A stretch of DNA of 64,000 nt from Clostridium sp. JN-9 (GCF_004103695.1 NZ_CP035280.1:2666001-2730000); one strand, 5' to 3'; counted from the first letter of the stretch, positions 45,566-54,466 are shown. Numbers and translations are program-made. The notes: generated by a model not told the origin, from the sequence alone.

Positions 45566-45994
45566 TTATTTAATTTTTTTTATTAATAATTTATTTCCTT
45601 CAATATCGCAAATCTCAACAGAATCACCTTTTTTTACTGGTTCACCAATATTTTTTACAGTCCAGTATATACCATTTATTTTAATTATAGCTTTTTCCAT
45701 TACTTCCTCATCTACTGTAACTTTTCTGCCAATATAACTTTGTTCCATAGTTGGAGTTTTCTTTACTGTTTTTTTTATGGTTTCTTTAATCAATGGATAA
45801 CCTACAGCCATAAATACTGCACTTACTGATACAAAGGTTATCACCTGTACAGTGGTGGAATATCCTAATGACATTGCAATAATTGCTGCAATTGAACCAA
45901 TGGTGAACCAGACAAATAAGAAAACACTTGTTATCAGATCAGCAACTAAGGCTACGGCACCAATAATAATCCATAAAATCAATGAATTGTTCAT
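45566..45994 (-). CDS. NfeD-like membrane protein
   Basis: This 142-residue protein has three or four membrane helices (LILWIIIGAVALVADLITSVFLFVWFTIGSIAAIIAMSLG; VQVITFVSVSAVFMAVGYPLI) and a C-terminal OB-fold NfeD domain (SYIGRKVTVDEEV..VKKGDSVEICDIEGNKLLIKKI). NfeD proteins work with stomatin-like proteins in membrane quality control. It forms a two-gene operon with the SPFH gene. Strong GGAGGAGGGAGG ribosome site. Confidence 0.92.
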   Translation of the reverse strand: MNNSLILWIIIGAVALVADLITSVFLFVWFTIGSIAAIIAMSLGYSTTVQVITFVSVSAVFMAVGYPLIKETIKKTVKKTPTMEQSYIGRKVTVDEEVMEKAIIKINGIYWTVKNIGEPVKKGDSVEICDIEGNKLLIKKIK

Positions 45995-46334
45995 ATATAC
46001 CTCCCTCCTCCTAAATTAATCTGTTAAATCACCCTATTATAATTATACATCATAATAAGATGTATTAACACACTTTACTGCTAATATATTTAATATGCAT
46101 TAATATATTGTAAGCTTACAAATTGATTTTATGAATATATATTATCCTATTTTTATGAAATAATAAAGTTTAATAATATTCCTTAAAACGTTAATTATTA
46201 TCACATTAAGTATTTTACGTTATTCCATTATGTGTTATCTTATTGAATCTCTTATTTTCTTCAATATACACATTTGCAATTTTTATAATGATTGTCAAGC
46301 ATTTTTGAAAATGTCCCAAAATATTTAAAACATT

Positions 46335-46358
46335 AGCACCAGTTTTCTGGTGCTTTTT
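46335..46358 (+). terminator. hairpin with U-tract near the IS end
   Basis: AGCACCAG / CTGGTGCT with a TTTT loop is followed by TTTTTAG on the plus strand. It lies just inside the left end of the IS and would stop transcripts entering from outside toward the transposase. The region 45995-46263 before it is AT-rich promoter sequence of the nfeD operon without a gene. Confidence 0.7.
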
Positions 46359-46520
46359 AGTTAGGTTTTACTTCTAAAATAAATAATGAGGCTTTCCTGG
46401 ATTTTGGGTATGCTTAATAAGCCTTCTGAGTTTTATACTTAAAAGGAGGAATAGTAATATTATGGCATTTACTTTTATGCTATATTTTCCTGCCTATGTT
46501 TCTGCTTTTTAAGATAACGT

Positions 46521-47867
46521 TCAAAAGAAGCTTGTTTCCAAGGATGACTCATTGGAGGAATATAACGTTTTTTTTGGTTGCCCCGCAGGAGCTGCAAGGT
46601 CAAAGCTTTTTGATGTAAGTTCATGTTCTGGTAATAGATCTAGAGCATATACCTTTTCATCAACACAAAAGAACATTCCACCATCAAAGGCTTGAATTAC
46701 CATACCTGAAGTACCTTTTCGGTAATGTACAGCATATCCATTACAATCCATAGGGAGGTAATAACTTTTCTTGAATTTGATGCAGCTTCCGTTATCAACC
46801 TTCCTACTGGTTAATACGGCAAGTGTTAAATTTATTTTTTCAATATCTAGTTGTTTTTCAAAGACAGATTTGATATTATCAACTGGTAAAGCAAACTGGG
46901 CATTGAATTCTTTTATGTATGAGTTTAAGAATTCATTTGCTTGCTCAATTGTGCTGATACAAGCTAGCCTCATTTCTAAAGGGAGGCGTGATTGTAACGT
47001 CTGAAACATTCTTTCTACGCGCCCTTTAGCTTGGGCAACACTGCTTGTCTTAATTCCTATGCCTAACTGTTTACAGGCATAGCTAAACTGAGTGAAAGTA
47101 TCCTCTTCAACTGAAGGGGACTTTTTCTTTTTGTATTCAAATACAGTACGTCTATCTGTAAATAACATATAAGGGATACCGTGTTCCGTGAGTACCTGGT
47201 GTAACACATGGTAATACCCGTTTAGGGTCTCTTGTGAGTCAAAATAAGCTCCCATAATAGCACCTGTAGCATCATCTACAGCAATGTGTAATTGGGTTTT
47301 ATTCTTACCGAACCAAAGATGCTGTGAAGCATCCATCTGGAGCATCTCACCTATGTAAGCACATCTAGGGCGCCTCGGGTGTGCATCTTCAGCTGCAATA
47401 ATTGCATTCTGAATGTTAGAAACCTCTTTTGGAGATTTGGCTACATTCTTCAATTCCTCTAATTGAGCTTTAACCTTTTTCCTTGTAGCACGCTTAGCCT
47501 TAGGAGACAGGATGAATTCCTGCATAAGGATTGAACGGATGGTGCTAATGGATACTTTGATATGCTCATGCTTCTCTAATAACTCAGAATAGTGGGTGAG
47601 ATTAGCATCAGAGTATTTGGTACGATAAAGGTCAATAATTAATTGTCTTGTCTCATCATCAAGTGTATGGACTGGTTTTCTCCCATGATTACCATGAATA
47701 AAATAAGCCTTTCCCTGTTCCTGATATCCTTTGATCATTCTATTAATATGTCTAATAGAGCAGCTTAGATAAAGGGATGCCCTCTTCTTGTTTCCATTTG
47801 TTTCGACCAATTTCTTTATAGTTGTATATTTATCATTTTCTTTCATAGTTAAATTTACCTTTCTCAT
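46521..47867 (-). CDS. ISNCY/IS1202-type DDE transposase
   Basis: The 448-residue protein has two N-terminal HTH-like regions (ASLYLSCSIRHINRMIKGYQEQG; LIIDLYRTKYSDANLTHYSELL) and an rve/DDE integrase core. Likely catalytic aspartates are in GEMLQMDASQHLWFG and LFTDRRTVFEY, and the Glu in AQAKGRVERMFQTLQSRLP. A C-terminal beta domain follows (GYAVHYRKGTSGMVIQAF). The frame is intact. I start at ATG 47867 with GAGGTGG five bases before it; the GTG at 47876 lies inside that site. Confidence 0.85.
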   Translation of the reverse strand: MRKVNLTMKENDKYTTIKKLVETNGNKKRASLYLSCSIRHINRMIKGYQEQGKAYFIHGNHGRKPVHTLDDETRQLIIDLYRTKYSDANLTHYSELLEKHEHIKVSISTIRSILMQEFILSPKAKRATRKKVKAQLEELKNVAKSPKEVSNIQNAIIAAEDAHPRRPRCAYIGEMLQMDASQHLWFGKNKTQLHIAVDDATGAIMGAYFDSQETLNGYYHVLHQVLTEHGIPYMLFTDRRTVFEYKKKKSPSVEEDTFTQFSYACKQLGIGIKTSSVAQAKGRVERMFQTLQSRLPLEMRLACISTIEQANEFLNSYIKEFNAQFALPVDNIKSVFEKQLDIEKINLTLAVLTSRKVDNGSCIKFKKSYYLPMDCNGYAVHYRKGTSGMVIQAFDGGMFFCVDEKVYALDLLPEHELTSKSFDLAAPAGQPKKTLYSSNESSLETSFF

Positions 47868-48065
47868 TATGTCCACCTCAATTCTCTTGAGGTATCATTA
47901 TACTATATTTTTTGCATTTGGGACATAATCATATGTGGTATATTAAGACATTATCATAAATCAATCATATACACATTTGCAATTTTTATAATGATTTGAC
48001 TTTTAGATTAAATTAAATGATAATTGCTTTATAAAACATAAAATTAATTTTATTTGGAGGTTGCC

Positions 48066-49997
48066 ATGAATGAATTTAATTACATAAGAGTTTCAGCTGC
48101 ATGTCCTCTAACAAATGTGGCTGATATAAGTTATAATTTAGAAAATATTAAATGCTGTATTGATGCAGCCATAGATCAGAAATCTAAGTTGGTAGTTTTT
48201 CCAGAGCTGTGCATTACTTCTTATACCTGTGGTGATTTATTTTCTCAGCAGCTTCTCATTGATGAAGCTTTAAATGGTATAAATAATTTATGTAAATATA
48301 CAGAGGGAAAAGATATATTAGTTGCAGTAGGAGCACCTTTAGTTTATAACTCAATACTGTATAACTGCGCTTTTATATTGTTCAATGGTAAAATCTTAGG
48401 TATAGTTCCAAAAAGTTATATCCCAAATTACACAGAATTTTATGAAAAGCGCTGGTTCACTGAGGGCATTGGAGTGATAAACAGGAATACAGACTTATTT
48501 TTTCAAAATGACATCCCATTTGGAACGGATTTAATATTTCAATGCGGTAAATTTAAGTTTGGATTTGAGATCTGTGAAGATCTATGGGTGACAATTCCCC
48601 CAAGCAGTATTTTGTCGTTGGCAGGGGCAAATATTATTGGCAATCTTTCTGCATCCAATGAAGTTGTCAGCAAAACTGATTATAGAAGTGATTTAGTAAA
48701 ATCACAAAGTGCAAGATGCATAAGCTCATACATATATTCATCTGCAGGAGTGTATGAATCCTCAACTGATTTAGTTTTCAGCGGTGATTTAATTATTGGA
48801 GAAAACGGAGCTATCTTAAAGTGCAATGACAGATTCCAAAGACATAATGAGGTAATATCTTCAATTATTGATGTAGATAAGCTGCAAAATGAAAGAATAA
48901 AAAATGTGAGCTTTAGAGATAGTGCAAAAATAGTACCTATAAACATAAGAACAGTCAATTTTAATTTTGCTTCCACTGAATATGGAACTTTTGACAGGTT
49001 TGTTGATAAGCATCCATTTGTTCCTTCAAATGAAAATTTAAGAGAAACAAGATGCCAGGAGATTTTTAATATACAAACCGCTGCACTTGCCAAGCGCTTT
49101 ACCCATACAGCACTAAACAAAGCTGTTATTGGTATATCAGGTGGTTTAGACTCAACACTTGCACTTTTGGTTATTGTTAAAACATTTGATATGCTTAATA
49201 TCCCCAGGGAAAATATAATAGCTGTTACTATGCCTGGCTTTGGAACAACAGACAGGACATATAACAATGCAGTTGACTTATGCAGAAATCTTGGCACAGA
49301 ATTAAGGGAAATCAATATTACAGCTGCTTGTATACAACACTTTAAAGATATAAATCATCCTATAGAAAAACTTGATGTTACTTATGAAAATGTTCAGGCC
49401 AGGGAAAGAACTCAAATACTTATGGATATTGCAAATAAAGAAGGCGGACTTTTAATAGGCACAGGAGATTTGTCTGAGCTGGCGCTTGGATGGTGTACAT
49501 ATAATGGTGATCATATGTCCATGTACAGCGTTAACTGTTCCGTTCCTAAAACTCTGGTTAGATATTTAGTTCTTTATGTAGCGGAAAAGTTAGTGGATAA
49601 AACAGTGTCCTCCATACTTTTGGATATATTAGATACACCTGTAAGTCCGGAACTGCTTCCTAAGGATAAACAAGGAAACATAGCTCAAAAAACAGAAGAT
49701 ATAGTTGGCCCCTATGAGCTGCACGATTTCTTCCTATATCATTTTATAAGGGAAGGTGCAGCCCCTGAAAAGATTCTTTTCCTTGCTGCAGAGGCATTTA
49801 AAAATGATTATAACATAGAAGTAATAGAAAAATGGCTGAATAAGTTTATAACACGGTTCTTTTCACAGCAGTTTAAGCGTTCTGCACTGCCTGATGGACC
49901 TAAAGTAGGAACAATCAGCCTATCTCCAAGAGGAGATTGGAGAATGCCTTCAGATGCCAGCTGTAAGCTTTGGATGAATTCAAATAAACACATTTAA
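48066..49997 (+). CDS. nadE: glutamine-hydrolysing NAD+ synthase
   Basis: The protein of about 643 residues fuses an N-terminal nitrilase-type amidase and a C-terminal NAD synthetase. The amidase triad is Glu47 in VFPELCITSY, Lys in VPKSYIPNYTEFYEKRWF and Cys in GFEICEDLWVTIPPS. The synthetase has the PP-loop GISGGLDSTLAL and GTGDLSELALGWCTYNGDHMSMY. Ammonia from glutamine is channelled to adenylated deamido-NAD+. ATG 48066 has GGAGGTTGCC in front; the TTG at 48054 is inside that site. Confidence 0.95.
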   Translation: MNEFNYIRVSAACPLTNVADISYNLENIKCCIDAAIDQKSKLVVFPELCITSYTCGDLFSQQLLIDEALNGINNLCKYTEGKDILVAVGAPLVYNSILYNCAFILFNGKILGIVPKSYIPNYTEFYEKRWFTEGIGVINRNTDLFFQNDIPFGTDLIFQCGKFKFGFEICEDLWVTIPPSSILSLAGANIIGNLSASNEVVSKTDYRSDLVKSQSARCISSYIYSSAGVYESSTDLVFSGDLIIGENGAILKCNDRFQRHNEVISSIIDVDKLQNERIKNVSFRDSAKIVPINIRTVNFNFASTEYGTFDRFVDKHPFVPSNENLRETRCQEIFNIQTAALAKRFTHTALNKAVIGISGGLDSTLALLVIVKTFDMLNIPRENIIAVTMPGFGTTDRTYNNAVDLCRNLGTELREINITAACIQHFKDINHPIEKLDVTYENVQARERTQILMDIANKEGGLLIGTGDLSELALGWCTYNGDHMSMYSVNCSVPKTLVRYLVLYVAEKLVDKTVSSILLDILDTPVSPELLPKDKQGNIAQKTEDIVGPYELHDFFLYHFIREGAAPEKILFLAAEAFKNDYNIEVIEKWLNKFITRFFSQQFKRSALPDGPKVGTISLSPRGDWRMPSDASCKLWMNSNKHI

Positions 49998-50009
49998 ATA
50001 TAAATAACC

Positions 50010-50045
50010 AAGGCTCTTCGTAATAAAAATTGAAGAGCCTTTTAC
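50010..50045. terminator. bidirectional terminator between nadE and yaaR-like gene
   Basis: AAGGCTCTTC / GAAGAGCCTT, a 10-bp perfect stem with a 12-nt loop, is followed by TTT on the plus strand. It lies 13 bp after nadE and touches the end of the convergent gene. Confidence 0.88.
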
Positions 50046-50464
50046 TTATATATATCCACAATTAATCCTGTAATTTCATCAATAGTACTTGCTATATCCA
50101 GGTTTTCTTTTTCATCTTTGAGAAGCATTTCTGTAATCTCTTCTAATTTTTTGTCAACTGTATCCACAGTAATGAAATACTGAGTCTGCCAGAAACTTAT
50201 GTCCTTATTTACGCTGTACATATAGTTCAATACAGATTTTAAATACTGCTGTATTAGCTTTTTATATGCCCTTACATCTGCATAACACTTTGTTATTGCC
50301 AGTCTATTTCCCTTTTTTCGTATATCTCCCATCATTTCTTTTAATTGTTCTTCTGATTTCTGCTGTCTTGCAAAGCTGAAATTTTGAGAAAAATCTTTTT
50401 TATTTGAGACTATTTTTTTTTCTGATGAAACAGGCATATTTCTTCCAAGTCTGTTAATCTCCAA
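50042..50464 (-). CDS. YaaR family (DUF327) protein
   Basis: The protein of about 140 residues starts MEINRLGRNM if the TTG at 50464 is used; this codon has AGGGTG six bases before it, while the GTG at 50473 is part of that site. The conserved part is KEMMGDIRKKGNRLAITKCYADVRAYKKLIQQYLKSVLNYMYSVNKDISFWQTQYFITVDTVDKKLEEITEMLL, mostly helical, as in the Bacillus YaaR/DUF327 family. Its function is not established. It is a single gene here. Confidence 0.82.
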   Translation of the reverse strand: MEINRLGRNMPVSSEKKIVSNKKDFSQNFSFARQQKSEEQLKEMMGDIRKKGNRLAITKCYADVRAYKKLIQQYLKSVLNYMYSVNKDISFWQTQYFITVDTVDKKLEEITEMLLKDEKENLDIASTIDEITGLIVDIYK

Positions 50465-50563
50465 AATTATCACCCTATTTTTAATATAATATATAACTAT
50501 ATTATAAACTAATTTATTATTTATGGATATCTAAATTATTTTTTATAGAAATTCAGGCAAAAC

Positions 50564-50590
50564 AAAAAGGCTGACAAGTTCTGCCAGTCC
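50564..50590 (-). terminator. hairpin with U-tract in the yaaR-mazF spacer
   Basis: GGCTGACA / TGCCAGTCC (one bulge, 5-nt loop) is followed on the minus strand by TTTTTGTTTT. A second small hairpin CTCGAC/GTCGAG (50617-50632) precedes it. It could be the final terminator of mazF or of read-through from the small RNA. Confidence 0.7.
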
Positions 50591-50645
50591 CTCCACTTTG
50601 TTATGATATATTATCTCTCGACCATTGTCGAGTATGTTCGCAATA

Positions 50646-50705
50646 AAAAAAGCAGATATGAGATATGATCTCCTAACCTCTGCTAGGTATGTTTACCTCA
50701 GTTCC
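50646..50705 (-). ncRNA. candidate small RNA of about 60 nt
   Basis: A strong sigma-A-type promoter ends about 7 bp before 50705 and no reading frame follows. The transcript would contain a hairpin AGGTA-tgtt-TACCT (50685-50698) and a terminator-like stem GCAGA..GAGAT-atg-ATCTC..TCTGC (50652-50683) followed by T7 at 50651-50645 on the minus strand. Purine-rich unpaired stretches (GGAACTGAGG) are exposed near the 5' end. It matches no RNA family I recognise. It lies downstream of the mazF-like gene on the same strand, so an alternative is that it only terminates that gene. Confidence 0.5.
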
Positions 50706-50711
50706 ATAGAT

Positions 50712-50740
50712 ATTATAGCATTTAACTTTACGAAGTACAA
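50712..50740 (-). promoter_or_regulatory. sigma-A promoter of the candidate small RNA
   Basis: On the minus strand TTGTAC (50740-50735) and a perfect TATAAT (50717-50712) are separated by exactly 17 bp, with TGC just before the -10. Confidence 0.6.
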
Positions 50741-50798
50741 GTAATAATCACTAAATTTCTTTAATTTGTTTAGTATTATGCCCATATTTTTAAAAAAA

Positions 50799-51398
50799 TT
50801 ATAAATCCAATGAAATTTTTATTTTAGAATCAAGAAGTTTCATAAACTTGTCGCTTAATGTTGCAACGTGTCTCCCTAATCTTGCTTTGGAAACCACTCT
50901 GATCTGCTCAGCTAATACAGTGCCTGTAATCTCCATTTTCTCACCCTCAACCAATATAAAATCCCCGCTTCTCAAAGCTATATGTACAGCTATCCTCTTT
51001 GGCCTGTTTGATATAGGCACAACAATAGTAGTTGGTGCGTTTACGTTACCTGTGTCATTTTGAAGTATAATTACAGGTCTGATTTTATTTTCTTCAGATC
51101 CAATGTTTTGTCCAAGCTCACAGGTCCATATCTCACCCCTTTTAGGTATAACTTTTGATCTGTTAGGCACATTATCATTCATTTTAATTGCTTCATTAGT
51201 CCATTCTACATATTTATATAGTTTTTTTATCATTAATGCCTGCTGAATCAATTCCTTTTTATTTTTTGTTTCATCTATTTTATTCTCAATTTTATCTATG
51301 TACTCTTTAGACAAATTACTGATACTTAATTTTGTCTCCTCTATGTATTCTTTTAATTCCTGCCCGCTCATGGTTTCTAGATTTTTCATATAATACAT
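50799..51398 (-). CDS. MazF/PemK-like endoribonuclease toxin with N-terminal helical extension
   Basis: Residues 85-199 form a PemK/MazF domain: PKRGEIWTCELGQNIGSEENKIRPVIILQNDTGN, PTTIVVPISN, GEKMEITGTVLAEQIRVVSKARLG. Such proteins cut mRNA. The first about 85 residues are an extra helical, charged segment (MKNLETMSGQELKEYIEETKLSISNLSKEYIDKIE) absent from classical MazF (about 110-120 residues). No MazE-like antitoxin gene lies next to it, so the extension could take over that role or bind a partner. The start is not certain: GGGGGGTGA is just before the ATG at 51398 and twelve bases before the next in-frame ATG. Confidence 0.82.
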   Translation of the reverse strand: MYYMKNLETMSGQELKEYIEETKLSISNLSKEYIDKIENKIDETKNKKELIQQALMIKKLYKYVEWTNEAIKMNDNVPNRSKVIPKRGEIWTCELGQNIGSEENKIRPVIILQNDTGNVNAPTTIVVPISNRPKRIAVHIALRSGDFILVEGEKMEITGTVLAEQIRVVSKARLGRHVATLSDKFMKLLDSKIKISLDL

Positions 51399-51578
51399 TC
51401 ACCCCCCAGTGTATATAATACCAAATTTTGTGAGTTAAATAAAATCTAATAAATGATTAAGTGCTTATATATTAATTGATTAAATGCAATTATTCTGCAA
51501 TTTACTGAATATTACATCATTTTAAGGGTATCATATTTATTTATTTTACACTGTTATATGAAAAAACTCAAATTCTTC

Positions 51579-51607
51579 TTGATATAAATGTTTTTATATG
51601 GTAGGAT
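51579..51607 (+). promoter_or_regulatory. promoter upstream of the riboswitch
   Basis: TTGATA (51579-51584) and TAGGAT (51602-51607) are 17 bp apart, a reasonable sigma-A promoter starting transcription just before the aptamer. The flanking 51399-51578 is AT-rich with no gene. Confidence 0.5.
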
Positions 51608-51614
51608 TTATTAT

Positions 51615-51736
51615 ATAAAGGGGAGTAGCATAAGTTATACGCTTTTAACTATTCGTCAGTACGGCTTTTGCCCGGATAGTTTACTCTTTAATGAGTTTGC
51701 AAGACCTTTGTCATTAATATGGCAAGGGTCTTTTTA
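51615..51736 (+). ncRNA. yybP-ykoY family (Mn2+) riboswitch
   Basis: The 5' part has the hallmark AAAGGGGAGTAGC (from 51618). A central CGTCAGTACGGC..GCCCGG follows, and the 3' part has TTTGCAAGACCTTTG, the other conserved strand of the four-way/cross-bar aptamer. The class binds Mn2+ and generally turns on exporters. It is followed at once by a terminator hairpin whose left arm reuses the aptamer's closing strand AAGACCTTTG, so metal binding should prevent termination. The downstream gene is a cation P-type ATPase, a known partner class for this riboswitch. Confidence 0.9.
51701..51736 (+). terminator. expression-platform terminator of the riboswitch
   Basis: AAGACCTTTGTC pairs with GGCAAGGGTCTT (two G-U pairs, 8-nt loop) and is followed by TTTTTAT. 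The left arm overlaps the 3' end of the aptamer, so the two structures exclude each other. Confidence 0.85.
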
Positions 51737-51792
51737 TATTCTAATGTAATAATAGGATTTTCTTTGTTAATAATATGAAAGAGGTGGTTTTA

Positions 51793-54459
51793 ATGTGGTT
51801 TGACAAGGATATTGATTACACTATTAATGAATTTTCCGTTAATCCCAAAGCGGGATTATCATCTGAGGAAGCTGACAGAAGAAAAGAAAAATATGGTCCT
51901 AATAAACTGGCAGGTAAAAAACAAAAAAATATCTTTCAACTGATTTTTGAGCAGTTAAATGATGTGCTGATTTATATATTAATAGCAGCAGCTGTTGTTT
52001 CTGCCCTGCTTGGTGAAGTAAGTGATGCAATTATTATAGCCGTTGTAATTTTTATTAATGCATTTGTGGGAGTAGTTCAGGAGTCAAAAGCTGAAAAGTC
52101 CCTTGAAGCTTTAAAGAAACTTTCCACTCCAAAAGCAGTGGTTAAAAGAGATGGTGAATTAAAGGAAATTCCCTCTGAAGAAGTTGTTCCAGGTGATATT
52201 GTTATAATAGATGCGGGAAGATATATTCCCTGTGATCTAAGATTAATTGAAAGTGCTAATTTAAAAATTGAAGAATCTGCATTAACTGGTGAATCTGTTC
52301 CCTCTGAAAAGGATGCTCAATTAATTTTAGAAGGAGAAGATACAGCATTAGGTGATAGAAAGAACATGGCATTTATGTCCACTCTGTCAACCTATGGAAG
52401 AGGAGTAGGAGTTGCTGTTAGTACCGGTATGGATACAGAAATTGGTAAAATAGCTAAAATGCTTGATACTCAGGAGAGAGAATTAACACCGCTTCAGAAA
52501 AAACTTGAAGAGCTTGGAAAGGTTCTTGGGTTTGCAGCACTGGGAATTTGTGCCCTGATGTTTGTTGTAGCTGTAATTCAGAAAAGGGACATATTTGAAA
52601 TGTTCTTAACTGCTATAACACTGGCTGTTGCTGCTATTCCTGAAGGACTTCCAGCCATAGTTACTATTGTTCTGGCTATGGGTGTTCAAAAGATGATAAA
52701 AGAAAATGCTATCATAAGAAAACTCCCTGCCGTGGAGACACTTGGCTCTGTAAATGTTATATGTTCAGATAAAACAGGAACATTAACACAAAACAAGATG
52801 ACAGTTACAAAGTTCTACTGTGATAATTATTTGGGAAGCATAAATTCTCTGGATATAAAGAATCCATTTCATAAACTGCTTCTTGAAAACTTAGTACTGT
52901 GTAATGATGCTACTTTCAGTGAGGATTCAAAAACTGGTGATCCTACAGAAATAGCCCTGCTTGAGGCAGGAGTTTTATATAATATGTTTAAAAAAGAAAC
53001 TGATGATTCGCATAAGAGAGTAAATGAAGTTCCATTTGATTCTGACAGAAAATTAATGACAACAGTAAACAAATATGAAAATCAATACTATGTAATGACT
53101 AAAGGTGCCATAGATAACCTGCTGAAGATTTGTTCCAAAGCTGTGGTAAATGGTAATGTAGTAAATTTAACTGATGAAATAAAGCATAATATTATGGAAG
53201 CTTCAAATTCCATGTCTGATGATGCTTTAAGAGTTCTTGGATCAGCATATAAAATAATTAATGATGAACATGTTGAAGTGGATTCACTGGAATGTGACCT
53301 GATTTTCATAGGATTAGTGGGTATGATCGATCCTCCAAGAGAAGAGGTCAAAGATTCCATAGCAGTGTGCAAAGCTTCAGGAATCAATACTATAATGATT
53401 ACTGGTGATCATAAAAATACTGCTTATGCCATTGCAAAAGAACTTGGAATTGCAGAAAATGAATCACAGGCAGTTTTTGGTTATGAAATAGATAAAATGT
53501 CTGATGAAGAATTGTCTGATAAAATTGATAACCTTAGAGTTTTTGCAAGAGTTTCCCCTGAACATAAGGTTAAAATTGTTAAAGCTCTAAAGGCAAAGGG
53601 TAATATTGTTTCCATGACAGGTGATGGTGTTAATGATGCTCCTTCACTTAAAGCTGCAGATATTGGTGTGGCAATGGGAGTCACAGGAACAGATGTGGCA
53701 AAGGGTGCTTCTGATATGATTTTAACTGATGATAACTTTTCTACAATAGTAAAAGCCATTGAAGAAGGCAGAAATATATATAATAATATTAAAAAGTCCA
53801 TAATATTTCTTTTATCCTGCAATACAGGTGAGATATTATCTCTATTTATGGCCATACTTTTAGGCTGGGCAGCTCCCCTGAAACCAATACATTTGTTATG
53901 GGTTAATTTGATTACAGATAGTTTTCCTGCCTTAGCATTAGGCGCTGATCCAGGTGATAAAGAAGTAATGAAGGAAAAGCCTCGTAATTCTTCGGATAGT
54001 CTGTTTGCACATGGAACAGGTGTCGCACTGATATTAAATGGAATTTTGATAGGATTTCTCACTCTTTGTGCATTTGTAGTTGGAGTAAAAGTTTATACAG
54101 GATCTACCACATTATTTCCTTTAATGCCTGAAAAACTTTCAAAAGATGCCTTAACTCATGCTCAGACAATGGCATTTGTGGTACTGAGTGTATCACAATT
54201 ATTTCATGCACTTAACATGAGACACCCTGAAAAATCCATATTCCAATTAGGTTTATTCAGCAATAAATACCTAATTGCTGCTATACTGTTTGGAATATTC
54301 CTTCAGGATGCTATCATAACAGTCCCAGCTTTAAACTCTATATTTGAGGTATGGAATCTATCCATGAGAGACTGGGGATTTGTTGGAATTTTATCAGTAA
54401 TGCCTTTGGTAATCAATGAAATTGTAAAAATATTTATCAGGGCTGGAAAAAAGCATTAA
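51793..54459 (+). CDS. P-type cation-transporting ATPase (P2A, Ca2+/Mn2+-type)
   Basis: The membrane pump of about 888 residues has the N-terminal cation-ATPase domain (WFDKDIDYTINEFSVNP), the TGES loop (LTGESVPSEKD), the M4 motif AAIPEGLPAIVTIVLAMGVQKM, the phosphorylation site CSDKTGTLTQNKM, and TGDGVNDAPSLKAADIGVAMG. M5-M6 carry LLWVNLITDSFPALALGADPGD. These are P2A (SERCA/PMCA-like) features. Control by a Mn2+ riboswitch suggests it exports Mn2+ (or Ca2+). ATG 51793 has GAGGTGG five bases before it; the ATG at 51775 lies upstream of that site. Confidence 0.93.
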   Translation: MWFDKDIDYTINEFSVNPKAGLSSEEADRRKEKYGPNKLAGKKQKNIFQLIFEQLNDVLIYILIAAAVVSALLGEVSDAIIIAVVIFINAFVGVVQESKAEKSLEALKKLSTPKAVVKRDGELKEIPSEEVVPGDIVIIDAGRYIPCDLRLIESANLKIEESALTGESVPSEKDAQLILEGEDTALGDRKNMAFMSTLSTYGRGVGVAVSTGMDTEIGKIAKMLDTQERELTPLQKKLEELGKVLGFAALGICALMFVVAVIQKRDIFEMFLTAITLAVAAIPEGLPAIVTIVLAMGVQKMIKENAIIRKLPAVETLGSVNVICSDKTGTLTQNKMTVTKFYCDNYLGSINSLDIKNPFHKLLLENLVLCNDATFSEDSKTGDPTEIALLEAGVLYNMFKKETDDSHKRVNEVPFDSDRKLMTTVNKYENQYYVMTKGAIDNLLKICSKAVVNGNVVNLTDEIKHNIMEASNSMSDDALRVLGSAYKIINDEHVEVDSLECDLIFIGLVGMIDPPREEVKDSIAVCKASGINTIMITGDHKNTAYAIAKELGIAENESQAVFGYEIDKMSDEELSDKIDNLRVFARVSPEHKVKIVKALKAKGNIVSMTGDGVNDAPSLKAADIGVAMGVTGTDVAKGASDMILTDDNFSTIVKAIEEGRNIYNNIKKSIIFLLSCNTGEILSLFMAILLGWAAPLKPIHLLWVNLITDSFPALALGADPGDKEVMKEKPRNSSDSLFAHGTGVALILNGILIGFLTLCAFVVGVKVYTGSTTLFPLMPEKLSKDALTHAQTMAFVVLSVSQLFHALNMRHPEKSIFQLGLFSNKYLIAAILFGIFLQDAIITVPALNSIFEVWNLSMRDWGFVGILSVMPLVINEIVKIFIRAGKKH

Positions 54460-54466
54460 AAAGATT

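Larger units (their letters stand above)
46264..47996 (-). mobile_element. IS1202/ISNCY-like insertion sequence between 30-bp direct repeats
   Basis: An identical 30-bp sequence, beginning ATATACACATTTGC, stands at 46264-46293 and 47967-47996 and flanks an intact transposase gene. Both ends contain an inverted ATGTCCCAAA (46311-46320 and 47917-47926), a likely part of the terminal inverted repeats. The inverted repeats are not equally far from the direct repeats (17 and about 40 bp), so the precise ends are uncertain. Long target duplications of 24-29 bp are known in the IS1202 group. Confidence 0.68.

Noticed and set aside
46264-46293. The 30-bp direct repeat as a chromosomal dif site
   Set aside because: It lacks the two-armed XerC/XerD palindromic layout as far as I can see; only the length and IS context suggest the link.
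50646-51398. Type III toxin-antitoxin (ToxIN-like) reading of the MazF-like gene and small RNA
   Set aside because: ToxI RNAs are tandem repeats located upstream of the toxin; here the RNA is downstream and not repeated, and the protein matches PemK/MazF directly.
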